From: Hofstenia miamia
Taxonomy: Eukaryota > Xenacoelomorpha > Acoela
Length of the DNA: 64,000 bases
Reading direction: 5' to 3'
Assembly: GCA_004352715.1 (NCBI GenBank)
Contig: SCFE01000060.1
Coordinates: forward strand, 1,804,807-1,868,806
Part shown: positions 34,730 through 46,519 of the stretch, piece by piece
Layout of the letters: every line of letters begins with the position of its first letter
How positions within the stretch are numbered: position 1 is the first letter of the stretch
The notes under the pieces: generated by a model
The model's input: only the letters and a program-made list of their open reading frames with translations
Told to the model about the DNA's origin: nothing
Databases searched by the model: none
Position numbers and translations under genes: made by a program

Positions 34730-35215
34730 GTTTAGATTGGAAGTGGCAAGATGTTACCAGGGTCGAAACCCGACGCCAAGCACTGCAATTCATTGAGGAA
34801 CCTGGATTGGTAAAGGATCACCAGTTGCCATGGAGGCGATTGTGACTCACAACAAGTAAAAATCCTTACACTTAAACCTAATCTAAGAGCAGACGGGAGT
34901 TTCGGGTACAAGCTGCACCGCATTTTGAATTGCTGAGTGTGCGTCTGCTCCAAGAACCTCTTTAATCGAATCTGGGGACCACCAAAGGACTACTCGTGCA
35001 CTCAGACATTAGCTTTCCGTTGTCATTAATATAATCAAACCTGATTATACAATAAAAGAAATCAAATGAAATTAATTCATCACCAAATAAATCCATTCCA
35101 CACTATTTATAACCATATTGCACAAACAATTAAACAATCGGCATGTACCTTTTCGTAGATTCAACTTTGTTTACAGTTCGTTCGTCGTCTGCTTTCAATT
35201 AAACAACGTTATTTA
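34730..35215 (+). repeat. dispersed repeat, related to 46140-46515
   Basis: Shared blocks in order include cctttaaNcgNatNtggg(g)accacca, agtgc..gaNtgttNagctttcc, cNtcaNNattaat, gtacct and gtttacagtt. The right-hand 46.1-kb copy joins repeat R1, so this may be the other half of the R1 unit. Confidence 0.55.
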
Positions 35216-35635
35216 ATTAGCTATAGCGGTTTCGTCTTTTCGATTTTTGCCACACCGTTTTGCCGATAAATGTAATTTCGTAACTACACAAATTGTTTTA
35301 CATAAATTAAAAGACAATAATGGTGTTTGTACAAAAGTATAATTAAATCACAAGTTTTACTGATAGTCTTGGTTACTTCTTTTTGTTATTCTTTGTTCTA
35401 ACACCATTATGCCACAGTAGATAAATAATTGAATTTTTTCAAAATGCCGTAACTGAAATAAATAGCTAAAGGATCCCCAATAATTCCAATCTAATAGGTA
35501 AATCATCTTATGAAGTACGAATTAGGAGAAATACTGAAAGTCAAAAAAATCGGAAAGAAGAGAGGAAGGCAAAACAATAGTCAATAAATTGCTCAAGCAT
35601 TTGGTTGGTGAAGATTTAAATGAAAATCCTTTTAA

Positions 35636-35671
<36 letters not shown>

Positions 35672-35834
35672 NATACATATCACAAACATTGAATAAAAAA
35701 GAGCAAGTGCAAAAAATGTATTTACATCAACGCGTTGGAAAGGTTTCAACATGAAATGAAAACTATTATCGATCCACTGCAATTTTCATATAAAAAAATT
35801 CAATTGATGTTTTATTATTTGCAATAGCCGAAAC

Positions 35835-36932
35835 TCTTACAAAAAGGAAACAGCCGTAGTAATGGTGACTTTCATTGATTATTCAAGTGCTTTTAATACC
35901 GTAATTCAAAACAGATTACTACACCAAATGCATCCAATATCAAAAGAATTATGCCAATGTATAAAACATTTATCTCTAAATTTTAAGCAATGCGTCAAAT
36001 CTGAAAAACCAAACAACAGAGCGTATTTTTCGGAGTTTCACAAAGAACTTATAAAATCAGTTCAAATATAATTACTTATACAAATATTGATATAATGAAG
36101 TATTCTGACGATATTAGAGTTTTGGGTAAGTTAATATAATTAACAGCTGAAAAAGATTTTCTTTATTATAAAAATACAGAAAGAAAAGTATTTGAACACT
36201 CAAAAGAATTAAACGTAAAGATTCACACAGGCAAATACTGTGAAGTAATTTTTGTAAATCATTAAATATAAAATATCAATCTGAAGAACTGAATTTAAGA
36301 AAAGATCCAAATTAATAAAAATTTAATACCAATAAGAAAAAGTGTGAAATATTTAGGCTGATGTATCAATAATAAATTGAATTGGGATGAACATGTGGAA
36401 TCTATTAGAAAGCGAATTTCATTATATCATCAGTTTCATATCTACTAAACTATAGGACGAATGTTCAAAAATTCTTCAAAATATGTAAATTAAGCCAAAT
36501 TGTCTTTATGTATCTGAAGTATTTGTACAAGGATTAACAAAAAGAACAATAAGTTTTAAAAAGACGTCTTAAATTATTCGCTAGGATTTCAAAATTAAAC
36601 ATTATAATTTATTTCCAATTGTAAATAACGCCTTCAAATGGCAATTTCAAAAATCATCAAAAAAGATAATCGATGATCCCAATCATCATTTGGATGAAAG
36701 ATTTCTTAAACGCACAATGGAAAATACTAGAACGTTATTAAATTCACATAAAGCATTATACACCAAAATTTTCTTTCCATCAACTATTCAATATATAAAT
36801 ATAGAAGAATTTCAAACATATTTATAGTTATTTATGAACATATGCACATATATTAATTTCATATTTACATTTATAAAAACATGTGTACTTGAATAAAAAT
36901 CTTTTATAATACATATATATATATATATATAT
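35835..36932 (+). pseudogene. LINE reverse transcriptase fragment with (AT)n tail
   Basis: Motif A is MVTFIDYSSAFNTV (from 35862). The catalytic YxDD box appears as MKYSDDIRVLG near 36100, and the thumb-region 'KYLG..I...L.W..H' is readable near 36345-36400. The C-terminal frame RFLKRTMENTRTLLNSHK...FFPSTIQYINIEE ends at TAG 36825-36827. Order and motifs fit a CR1/L2/Rex-type LINE. Stops and frameshifts make it dead. An (AT)n array at 36909 follows the 3' end. Confidence 0.7.
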
Positions 36933-37074
36933 GATGCCACAACCGTCCGGCAATCATTACATTATTACTCCTATACAAACCTGTACAAATTATTTATTCG
37001 CATTCGCCGTACCCAAGGATACAATTTTCTTCGCTGCTAGTAATCAATATTTGCTTTGACACTTTTTTAAAATT

Positions 37075-37355
37075 ACGTTTCGAGGTCGAGTTCCAGTATT
37101 TTGTTGAGAGAAAATTTCGAGTTCGATCGAGTTTTCTTCAATTCCAAATTTTTAAGGGTAAAAAACATATTTTTTACAATAACTCAGAATTTTCTAAGCT
37201 AAAAAGAATCATTTGCGACTGATAAAGAAATTGAAATTGAAATTAATTCAATTTTTAATGTATTTTTAATTAGATTTTCGATCGATTTCGAGTTTTAATG
37301 ATTTCTCTGCCGAGTTTTTAAGATCGAGTTTTGCAGGGTCATTCGAGTTCGAGTT
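37075..37355. repeat. iterated TCGAGTT-type motif
   Basis: The word cgagttN occurs about ten times in 280 bases (cgaggtcgagttcc, cgagttcgatcgagttt, attcgagttcgagttc). It stands out because CpG is otherwise rare here. Confidence 0.5.
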
Positions 37356-38038
37356 CTTAACATTCCAAGTATTCAAAACCCCCCTCATTATGGAGAGACA
37401 TCTAGTGTTTGAAAAGAGAATTATTATATATAAAGAATTTTTTCAGGTGCTACAGCAATTTGGGATGACTTCATTTGCAGAAAAGTATTATTTTACTTGA
37501 TGTTTAATAAATCTAGGATGTATAAAATAAATGATGAAAGCTTGCTTGACAATATTTTCAAGCAAATAAACTGTTATTTCAACATACATTATATTAGAAT
37601 AAAATAAAAGCTGGCCTAGGAATTGCACAATTTGCAAATATATGTGTTGTGCTTGCAGAGTGGAAAATTTACATGCATTATTTTCAGTAAAAATGTTATA
37701 AAGAGGTGGAGTAGCTAAGTTTACCATGAATACAATTACTCAATTGTAATGTTTAGCATACATTATTTTCTATTCTCTAGCATAAGTTGTGACTAACTGA
37801 AGACAGTTCAGCAAAATAGTATAATGTATCTATAATTAATAATCAATATGCGAAGTATGTATAATACACGTGTAGAATTTTTTTAGATGTTTCGCAGCAA
37901 TTATAATGGGTAAGCAGTTTTATTACTTTGAATTTTGTCCCAATTACAGTCTAAAAGCAAAAATTTGTTCAGAGAAAATTATACATTTTCAATTATCCAT
38001 GTAATTTTGCTCATGAGGGCTCACACATGGGTCTGCGC

Positions 38039-38678
38039 CAGAGTTGGAACCGGCCGGCCGGTGGCCCAGCCCAGCTGGTTTTTCGGTGGCCACATGCCAG
38101 CCTCGATTAATTAATAAGGCCGGCAGAAATATACCGGTCTAAGCCGGTAGAATATTTAGCCAAAAAATATTAAAGATCAAGTAAAGACAAAGACCAATAA
38201 ACTAATTTTGTAAGAAAAGTTTCAAAAATCATTTTAAAAAATTTAACAAAAAAATCACTTGCAGGTTTTAAAGCAGTTTTTTTTGTAACGTGGTGTGTGT
38301 GAGTGTGTGTGTATATGTAAGACTCATTACATGTAGATTGAGTTGGACCAACATTAATAATTTAGTCTCTCATGAATCATTTCAGAGAAGCGGTCACTAT
38401 TAGATAGTGCTTCCGTTGAATCATTAAGCGCATTAAAAGAGGCTTTTTCTAACAGTCAATTGCCATAGTATTTTCTAGAATTTTTTATTTTTTATATTTT
38501 TCAATATATTTGGATTTATAACATTTTTTGAATATACTATTCTGCGCCACTTTCAATGTTCTTTTTATGAGGTTATATGAGAATGCAAATTTACATTTTT
38601 GCCGGCCCAAACCGGGAAAACTAAGTCATTCACCGGCCACAGGCTGGGCCTAATTATTTCCGGCCGGTTCCAACTATG
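38039..38678 (+). mobile_element. short hAT element with transposase C-terminus
   Basis: The ends are CAGAGTTGGAACCGGCCGG and ...CCGGCCGGTTCCAACTATG. The flanking 8-mers GTCTGCGC (38031-38038) and GTCTGCGT (38679-38686) match at 7 of 8, a hAT target duplication. Inside, 38379-38468 encodes SEKRSLLDSASVESLSALKE and ends in TAG. This fits the extreme C-terminus of hAT transposases (R..L....V..LS.LK). It is an internally deleted 640-bp copy. Confidence 0.8.
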
Positions 38679-38689
38679 GTCTGCGTGCA

Positions 38690-40325
38690 TTGGGCGTGTA
38701 TTGTTTTCCGCTCTAAAGTTATTCTTTACTGTTGGTTTGTTGGCAGGCAGTTTATCAACTTTTTTCACAGTATTATTTGAATAATTTAAGCATTAAGTTC
38801 TCATAGATATGAAGACAAATCCAGTGTTTTAAACAATTCAGAATTAGCCAATCTATTAGAATGTTTTGAGATATGTTTGAACATGGTAGATTTAGCAAAG
38901 TTTTGGATAAACAAAATCTATTGAAGTAATAATGTAGCATCATCACCCAGGCGGGGGATGTGCATAATAACGTAGTATAGTTTAGATACAAACAAATACA
39001 GATTCCAACTCGCAGGGTAATGTGCACGTTCACTCTTGCTTTTCTTTCGCTGTTGTATAAATATAGAATTAACTTAATTAATACTCCAAGCTAGTGTAAC
39101 AACCACTACTATTTAGGTAGCATCTTCGAAAGTAACAACAAGAAAGACTTGCCCTAATAAATACCAGTCACTAATCGACTTAATTCTCACGCTCAATATG
39201 TACTGATTTAGTGTTCGAATAAGATAGTGTATCGCAACCTGACACTAGCTGCTATTGCACTAATTTAAAACAGTAAAAATAAGGCAGCTTCCTACATTTA
39301 GTTAAAACATATTTATGATAACGACTGACAAGTAAAAAGGACATGACACTAGCTGCGTACAGACTAAAAAGATAACTACAAACTATGGCAGCTCCTAACC
39401 TACATATAGATAAAATATAATTAACACGGTCTTGTTTCAGTCTCTTATAGGTCAAATAATTTGGATCTAAAATAGGGTTAGTTATCAACACGCCTATGGT
39501 GGCTATCAGCTTTTTGTATATTTGTTACTAAATGCGATGTTATCAAGCAGTAGCCAGCTAAGCATGAAATAAAAACATTCCTATTCCTAACTGTAACCTA
39601 TTTGCATGCAACTATCGAGGCTGACTTCTAATATCTAAATCCCTCACACACAGCCCTCGATCGATGCACACAACAAATGCTTAGCTGCGCATTCAATTAT
39701 AATAAATAAAACTACAAAGCAAAGAATAAACCACTAAAGGATAAATTTCCATCATTTTAACAGAGCTTTGTTTTTATTTATATACAATTTTATTAAACAT
39801 ATTTACCAGATAAACAAGTACCAGTTGCAGATTGATTTCTTATGTCCACATAAGTTATTTCTGAGTGGTCTACGTGGCTAGCTAAAATTAATGCAGGGCG
39901 TAATGTCCACATGAGTTTTGTCAAATTCATTGCGACTGATATTTGCTTTCACAATTTGGCAAAATCATTAAATGCTAATTCTAATAAATTGACTTGAGTT
40001 TCTAATTAGAGTTTTATGTAGTTTTTTCTTTTTTCTTTGTTGCAAATCAATCGATTTAGTAGGATTATGCTACAACAATTGCACATGCCTCTAGTAACAC
40101 CTGCAGACATACTGTTTGTTAACCGTGTTCACATTAACAAAGTAGAAGAAATTGATGTTCATGCAAACTCCTGGTAATAATAAAATTAATAAGAGTTAAA
40201 GCAAATTTATTGCAAAATAATTCAAAAATGAACAAAAACAAAACAAATAACAAAGAAATAATACTACAAACTACTATTCATGTATATTTACAAACTGATA
40301 AATATGCACTATTACTTAAAGGGCG
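38690..40325. other. no gene; weak local duplication
   Basis: 39241-39335 and 39345-39440 share ctgacactagctgc / atgacactagctgc, ggcagcttcct / ggcagctcct and a following tagNtaaaaNata in the same order, suggesting an old about-104-bp tandem duplication. Nothing else was recognised. Confidence 0.4.
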
Positions 40326-40329
40326 TAAA

Positions 40330-41726
40330 TTTTAAATGAAATCTGTCAATGTATTTATTTGATTTGATATTCCTAATAGGGATTCTTTAGATAATAAAAG
40401 TTCTTTAATTTTTCGGCAGTAATGTCTATAATTTTGTGCCATTTGTATTTTGGAAATTAAATCATTCCATAGTTTAGAAGCTTTAAAAGAAAATGAATGT
40501 GAATGATTGATACTAATATGTAACTTGTGATTTCTCTCACTGATTTCAATATAATTGCTTAAGAAATGCAAGGGCTTTGAATTGTGCACATATTTGTGTA
40601 GCATACAAAGTGTTTGATATTGAATTAAGTACAATGGTCCAAGAACATTGCAATCTTTTATTAAATTACTCACTGACTTATGTTTGATGTCATCCAAAGT
40701 TCTTAAAGCCCAAATGAATATTTTTGCCAATGATGACCAATTGCTTGATGTGAATAAAAAACAATAATAATTGAAGCTACTTAGCAAAAAGGAATTAAGA
40801 ATTTGCTTTTGAAAGGTCTGTCCTATATTGCGCAAATGATATAGATACTTAATTCTAGAGACCATTTTCCTACATTTTAGTGAAAAAAAATTCATTAAAC
40901 ATTAAATTTCTATCAATTACTACTCCAAGATAGTTAACAGTATTGCTTTGACTAATCTCATTATCTCCTACTTTATTTTTTATATTACTAGACATTTCTT
41001 GGTATTGCTTTGGTGTGAAAATAATAAATTATGTCTTATCAGTATTATTTTTGAAATTGTTATTATTAAAATATTCAATTAGATTTTCAATATTTTCCAC
41101 TAAATATCTGCTTGCTTCATATGAATATTTTGCTACTGTCATTATATATGCATCATCATCATGTTGATAGATGGTTCCGTTATACAATACATTTGATATA
41201 TCATTAACATATAACTAATACTGTACATTGCAGTACACCTAAACTAAGAGCTTCTCGTAGATTTTAGCAAAGAGGTCTGTAATGCTGATAGGTCATTAAT
41301 TATTAGGGTTGGAAGGATCTCCCTTTTTCAAAAGAGGTGAAATATCAGAATTTTTTTAAATAGCAGGAAATTTATTCTTGATAATGCATTGATTAAAAGC
41401 TACAAGGAGATATTCCCCAAAATTGTCAAAATAATTTTTAATTACCCAGTATGTCAAGTGGCTAAATCCACAAGATTTATTACTATCAAAAATTTTTACT
41501 ACTTGCTTCAAATCGTAGAATGATATTAATCGAAAATTAAACTCAGAGCTTACATTTTTCACAAATCTATTTTCTTTGCTATTAGAAATTTCACTCCTAA
41601 AATTAAATTTGCTATTCTTTTAAAAGTTTTGATGAAAATGCTTGCTATAGTTTTTTAGTCTTATATATTTTATATTATATTTAAATTCTTCAATGTTATA
41701 AACCTTTGATTTTTCCAATACTTCTA
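40330..41726 (-). pseudogene. LINE (CR1/Jockey-type) reverse transcriptase, internally deleted
   Basis: Read on the minus strand from 41726: an N-terminal RT part (SFYDLKQVVKIFDSNKSCGF), then SDISPLFKKGDPSNPNN and RPISITDLFAKIYEKLL (RT fingers). A deletion follows, then YVNDISNVLY...HDDDAYIM, where the usual Y/FADD is changed to HDDD. Next are DKT.FIIFTPK and NTVNYLGVVIDRNLM, then a 187-codon C-terminal frame (40895-40332) with ASKLWNDLISKI, the usual 'LWN.L...I' tail. Stops occur at the joins. The frame runs up to the TAA microsatellite where the R4/Dong element begins. Confidence 0.72.
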
Positions 41727-41806
41727 TAATAATAATAATAATAATAATAATGGGCCCTAGTGTTCAAGTGGTAAAAGGCTAGACTGGGACCGCGACCCTA
41801 CCTTCA

Positions 41807-42112
41807 ATGAAAGTGCAACTAAAAGAAAAGGCCCTCCATCCCTGGCAGGTCTTAAATGGTCAGAGGGTGCGAAGAATCTCTGGTCAACAGGCAGACTCCA
41901 CAATCAGGAGTGTGGACTTGAGAAGTGGCAGTATAGGATCCACACAGACCAATGAACAATGGCACAAGTGGAGAGATGAGCAGAACAGGATAACATTGGA
42001 GTGTTACAGAAGAAGCAGACCAGATGCGAGGGGTTATAGGAAGAGAATATTGGAAGAGTGGAAAAAAGAAGAAACAGGATTAGAAGTTACAGAGCAGAGG
42101 CTTGCAGGTTAG
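41807..42112 (+). pseudogene. R4/Dong ORF, N-terminal domain
   Basis: A 101-codon piece with QWHKWRDEQNRITLECYRRS and RGYRKRILEEWK, then TEQRL. This is the conserved N-terminal motif of R4/Dong/Rex6-type proteins. It is cut by TAG at 42110-42112, with further broken frames to 42377. Confidence 0.7.
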
Positions 42113-42377
42113 ATAAGAAAGTTGAAGCTGGATGAGAATAAGGAAAAAGAAGAGGTGAACAGACGAAGCAAAAGGAAAATGAAGCAGAAATGGCAGCTGT
42201 AGAAACAGAGGCAGCAATCAAGGAAAGGATGAAGACAGAAATAGGTTGCCAGTACCAAGAGGCATTAAGAGAAGCAATTTAGCAGTGGAGACAGCAAAGG
42301 TTAACAAAGTATTAGAAAGGATAGATGCTAAGAGTGTAACAGAGATAAACAGGTTACTGCATGCAGGCGCATAGGAG

Positions 42378-43838
42378 GTGTTGAAGAATGTAGGCATGGA
42401 CATGAAGAAGAAAAGACGACAAGAAGATAAGGGAGACAGAAAGCCAGCATGGGAGAGAAGAATTGAGAATAATGTGGCAAAGATTAGGCAGCAAATAAGG
42501 AAGATCAAGACAAGTAAGGCGGTACAGGACAGATGCAGGGTAGGTAAGGAGAAGACTATAGAAACTGCAAGAGAAGAGCTTAAGCAGAGATTAGTTGCAG
42601 AAGCTGAGAAACTGAGAAAATATAGGGCAAGGGCAAAGCAGGCAAGAGACAATATGAAGTTTGAAACCCAAGAAGGAAGATTCTACAAAGAACTAGATGC
42701 AGGAGAAAAGGCTACAGCTAAAGCAGGCGAGGACGCAGTAAGGTTCCGAGATAATATATGGGGAAGTGTGAGACCAGAGATAGGAAGTATGCAGATGCAG
42801 AAAGAATTCAGGCAAGAAGAAGAAGTAATCACAACTGCAAAGCTGAAGGAGGCTTTAAAGAAGATGAAGAATTGGACGGCACCAGGCAGAGATGAGGTAC
42901 ATGGGTATTGGCTGAAGAAGTTCACAAGTGTTCATGAGAGACTAGCAGAAGCATTGGAGGAGTGTGTGGTGAGTGAGTGCTCAGAGTGGATGGTAGTGGG
43001 AAGGATATTACAGAAGTACCCAAAGAAAGGTAGTGAGGCAAGCAACTTCAGGCCAATAACATGTCTGCCAACAAATTGGAAATTGCTAACTTCTGTGATT
43101 TCAAGTAGGCTGGCATGTTAATTAGAACAGAACAGGTTGATACCAGAGGAGCAGAAGGGGTGTAGGACAAAGACGAGAGGATGCAAAGATCAGTTGTTGA
43201 TAGACCAGGCAGTGGTGGAGAACTGTAGAAGAAGGAAGACAAACTTAGCAATGGCATGGATAGACTACAGAAAGGCATATGACAGCATATCCCATAGGTG
43301 GGTATTAAGGACGTTAGAGACCAATGGAGTTTCACGGAAATGGGTTGAGTTTCTAGAGAGGGAGATGGGGAAGTGGCAGACTGAGATAGACAGACACAGG
43401 TTGAGGTTTAGGCGAGGCATATTTCAGGGAGACAGCTTAGCACCACTACTGTTTGTAGTTAGTTTAATCCCCATCACAGAAAAGTTAATGCAGACAGTTA
43501 TAGCATATAAGTTGGAGAAGAATGGTAGAACAGTGAGTCGCCTGTGGTACATGGACGACCTGAAGATGCATGCTAGTTCAAAGAAGATTTTGCAGAAGCA
43601 AGTGGAGACATTGGAAAAGGCAAGCAGAGATTCTGGGTTGGAATTTGGATTAAGAAAGTGTGCGACAGTGACAATGACCAGAGGTGAGTGCATAGATGGA
43701 GATGGTTTGAGGATGAGCAGTGGGGATACGATTGAGGAAGTCAAAGAGGGGTACAAGTACTTAGGTGTGATAGAGAAAGAAAGAACAGATCATGAGAAAA
43801 TGAGGACCAGGTTAAAAAAGAATGCAATAGGAGAGTAA
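42378..43838 (+). pseudogene. R4/Dong ORF, reverse transcriptase domain
   Basis: One frame is broken only by an ochre stop at 43119-43121. Motifs in order: [52 protein letters not shown] (typical of the R4/Dong group), [15 protein letters not shown] (motif A), [19 protein letters not shown] (motif B), [10 protein letters not shown] (YMDD catalytic box), then GYKYLGVI (thumb). All catalytic Asp residues are intact. The frame shifts near an A-run at about 43815-43821. Confidence 0.8.
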
Positions 43839-44173
43839 GGAAGGTACTACAGAAGTCAGCATTTAATAGGCAGAATAGTATAAAAGCAATTAATACATGG
43901 GCAATACCAGTGTTTAGATATTCAGCAGGAATAGTTAGGTGGAACAAAAATGAACTGAGGGAATTAGACAGGCAGACAAGGAAAATACTAGCAGCAGTAA
44001 GAGCATTCAACTTAAATGGAGATGTAGATAGGCTGTACATGGCAAGGCATAAAGAAGGGAAAAGACTGCTGAGTGTAGAGGAAACAGTAGAAGCAGAAGC
44101 ACTAAGGATAAAGGAATATGTAGAAGAGCAACCTAGAGGGTCCCTACTAAAGGTCACAAAGGATAAAAACTGA
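43824..44173 (+). pseudogene. R4/Dong ORF, post-RT region
   Basis: The frame after the shift reads NTWAIPVFRYSAGIVRWNKN, ELRELDRQTRKILAAVRAF and HKEGKRLLSVEETVEAEAL, all typical of the region after the RT thumb in R4/Dong proteins. It ends in TGA near 44171. Confidence 0.7.
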
Positions 44174-44774
44174 GAGTGAAGGAAAGACAAAATACCAGAG
44201 TAGGATGGAATTTGAGAGACAAAAAAGGTATAGGCAGAAGGCAAATCATGGAGAATACTGGAGGAACACAGAAAAAATGTGATTGAGAAGAAAGCAACAA
44301 GTGTTTAAAGAAGGTAGGACTAAAAAGAGAAACAGAAGCACTGATAATGGCAGCAGAGGAACAGAGATAGGTTGTACATGGCAATCATAAGGGAGGGAAG
44401 GAACTGCTAAGTATAGAGGAAATTGTAGAAGCAGAAGCTCTAGAGCTAAAGGAATATGTAGAAGAGCAACCTAAGGGGTCAGTACTGGAGTTACTAAGGA
44501 GTTAAGGAAGATAAGAACTAAGAGGGAAGGAATGAAGGCATACTAGAGTAGGATGCAGAGTAGGATGGAATCAGAGCAGTAAGTAAGAAGCATAAGAGAT
44601 GCTTGGAGGAGTTGAGAGTACCAAAGTGGGGAGGAGCAGTAGCACAGAAGGCAGCATTTTTAGGAATAGCTAGAGTCCTGAGGAATGCTCTCAGACTCCC
44701 TGGGAACTGGTGAGTTCCCCCGAGCTGAAAGGGATACCAACCTGAAGCTGTAAGAAGAAATGAAATAATGTAAT

Positions 44775-45535
44775 ATTCACTCTAAAAATAATATTCACAA
44801 CATAGAAAAGCCTTAGTTTTAATTTCCAAAAAAGTCCTCATAAATTGAATATTTGAACGTGATGGGAGGTTGTCATTGAACAAACTTTAAGTAGAAGACG
44901 ACAATTCAATGGCTGTCAAAGAATTTATTCTAGTGTTTAGATTACTCCAATTGATATATTGGTTTGGGTTATATTTTACATGTATATTAATTTAAAGTTT
45001 TTCTTCAGAGCTTGTTACACTTATAAAAGAAATCTATCAACAAAAAATTGTATAATTACGCTTTTATAAATTTAAATTATATTTATAATCTTAATGCATG
45101 AAACACTTCTATTTCCTCAATAAGCTTTTACTGAATAACTCATCACAAAGCTTCTTAAGTTGTAGATATAATATAATCACAAAGGTGAATTTTGACTTAA
45201 AAGTACAAATTGAATTCATTGGTTATGCATGACTAAATACAGCAATGTAACCAGAGATTATCTTACAAATGAAGAAAAGTGTACTTTTCTTGTTTTCTAA
45301 TGTCTATAATTTGTTTCGAAATATTTTTCACTTACTGTTCAAATACTTTAATATTGTAGAATCATGCCAATTCACTTTCACACTGAATTTAAAGTAACTT
45401 ATTACTTTTCTTAGTTAATATGATACGTAACTTTGACAATCTCCTAATTCTCTCCTTCTAATTGAGTGTTCAGTTGATTAACTTAACTTAATGCACGTTA
45501 GCCTCTCTAACTGCGTAACTCACAACAACTCATTT
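44775..45535. other. no gene recognised
   Basis: AT-rich sequence after the retrotransposon. No clear continuation of the minus-strand LINE was found. Confidence 0.4.
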
Positions 45536-45539
45536 AGGT

Positions 45540-46515
45540 AAAGAGTGAAAGATGGAAGACAGGATTGACACCCAAAGGTTTGCCATATGGTTTCAGATAC
45601 ATATAAATCAGCCACAACTACAAAGTGATCTTCTTCTTCGCAGTGAAAACCATCGACGGAATTAGTGTGTGAATAGTGAACTCAGTGTGAGGGGATTGGT
45701 AACTACTTAAGAATTTAGTGCATTGATTGTTTTTGTTATTATGAATTTGTAAAGATGATCGATTACAGCAACCGGGATGCTTTAGCTTGTTATCGAGCCT
45801 TACATATAATAGCCCTACAGATATAGTAATATATAATAGCCCTTGATACATGTAAACAATCAATGCCGCTGGCAAGAAAACAAATGCGCAGTTCGGCTAA
45901 AGGTCTACAATAGGAAATAATGAGCAACTTAATTCTAATACTAAATTGATAATGAATGTAATATCAGAACATGATATAAATAACTTCAATACTAAATCAC
46001 CAATTGCAAGATAACGCCACAACTGACTGAAATTCATTAATAAGGAAGTGATCATGTAGAGCATAGTAATCATAATCATAATAACTGACAGGCAACAACG
46101 AATAGGAAAGCTATAATGGAGAAAAACCCCTATACCTATTCGTAACCTAAAAGCACTGCAAGGTAATTACAGCTATCGCCCTCACCGCCATGGAATGGCT
46201 GATCGTGAGGCTGCTCCAAGCATACCTTTAAACGGATGTGGGAACCACCATACAATTACCCCCAGTGCTTGAATGTTTAGCTTTCCATAAAATATAAATT
46301 TACCTGACAAGAGAAAAGGTAAATCCAAACTAAATTCGTTCATCATTAATCACATCATTTCTAACATATTTATAGCACTTAGTAGTAAATAAGCGAATGC
46401 TCAACTAGTACCTGTTTAATCGATTCTTGTTTACAGTTTTCCCTCGGTTTACAATTCTGCTGATAATTACGCAACGTCAGCATTAATTAGAGTACGCTGT
46501 TTGGCCATCTATTGT
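45540..46515 (-). repeat. dispersed repeat family R1, copy 2 (reverse)
   Basis: Reverse-orientation counterpart of 900-1560: aggaaagctataatggagaa and cccctatacctattcgtaac mirror the ggttaggtata...tagggatttttat...gctttccta block. Beyond it, 46140-46515 resembles 34730-35215 in the printed orientation. The full unit could be about 1 kb. Confidence 0.55.
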
Positions 46516-46519
46516 TTTG

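Larger units (their letters stand above)
41727..44774 (+). mobile_element. R4/Dong-type non-LTR retrotransposon, inactive
   Basis: The body starts right after (TAA)8 at 41727-41751, the known target type of Dong elements. The + strand is strongly purine-rich throughout, unlike both flanks. Order: N-terminal W...Q.RI..ECY..S.P..RGYR domain, lysine-rich linker, RT, C-terminal segments ending RVLRNALRLPGNW. The usual Cys/His knuckle and restriction-like endonuclease region is missing. In its place a 130-bp stretch (44028-44160) is repeated at 44367-44500. The 3' end near 44774 is ataatgtaatatt. It is dead because of stops, frameshifts and this rearrangement. Confidence 0.8.

Noticed and set aside
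34742-34790. tRNA-like promoter (gggtcgaaacccg resembles a B box, with tggcaagatg before it)
   Set aside because: A- and B-box-like words are too close together and no cloverleaf can be drawn; at most a hint of a tRNA-derived SINE.
41751-41800. tRNA-like sequence at the 5' end of the Dong element
   Set aside because: No acceptor or anticodon stem can be formed.
42218-44384. Minus-strand ORFs of 76-167 codons (for example 42652-42218, 44244-43741)
   Set aside because: They are antisense shadows of the purine-rich Dong element, whose + strand encodes recognisable RT motifs.
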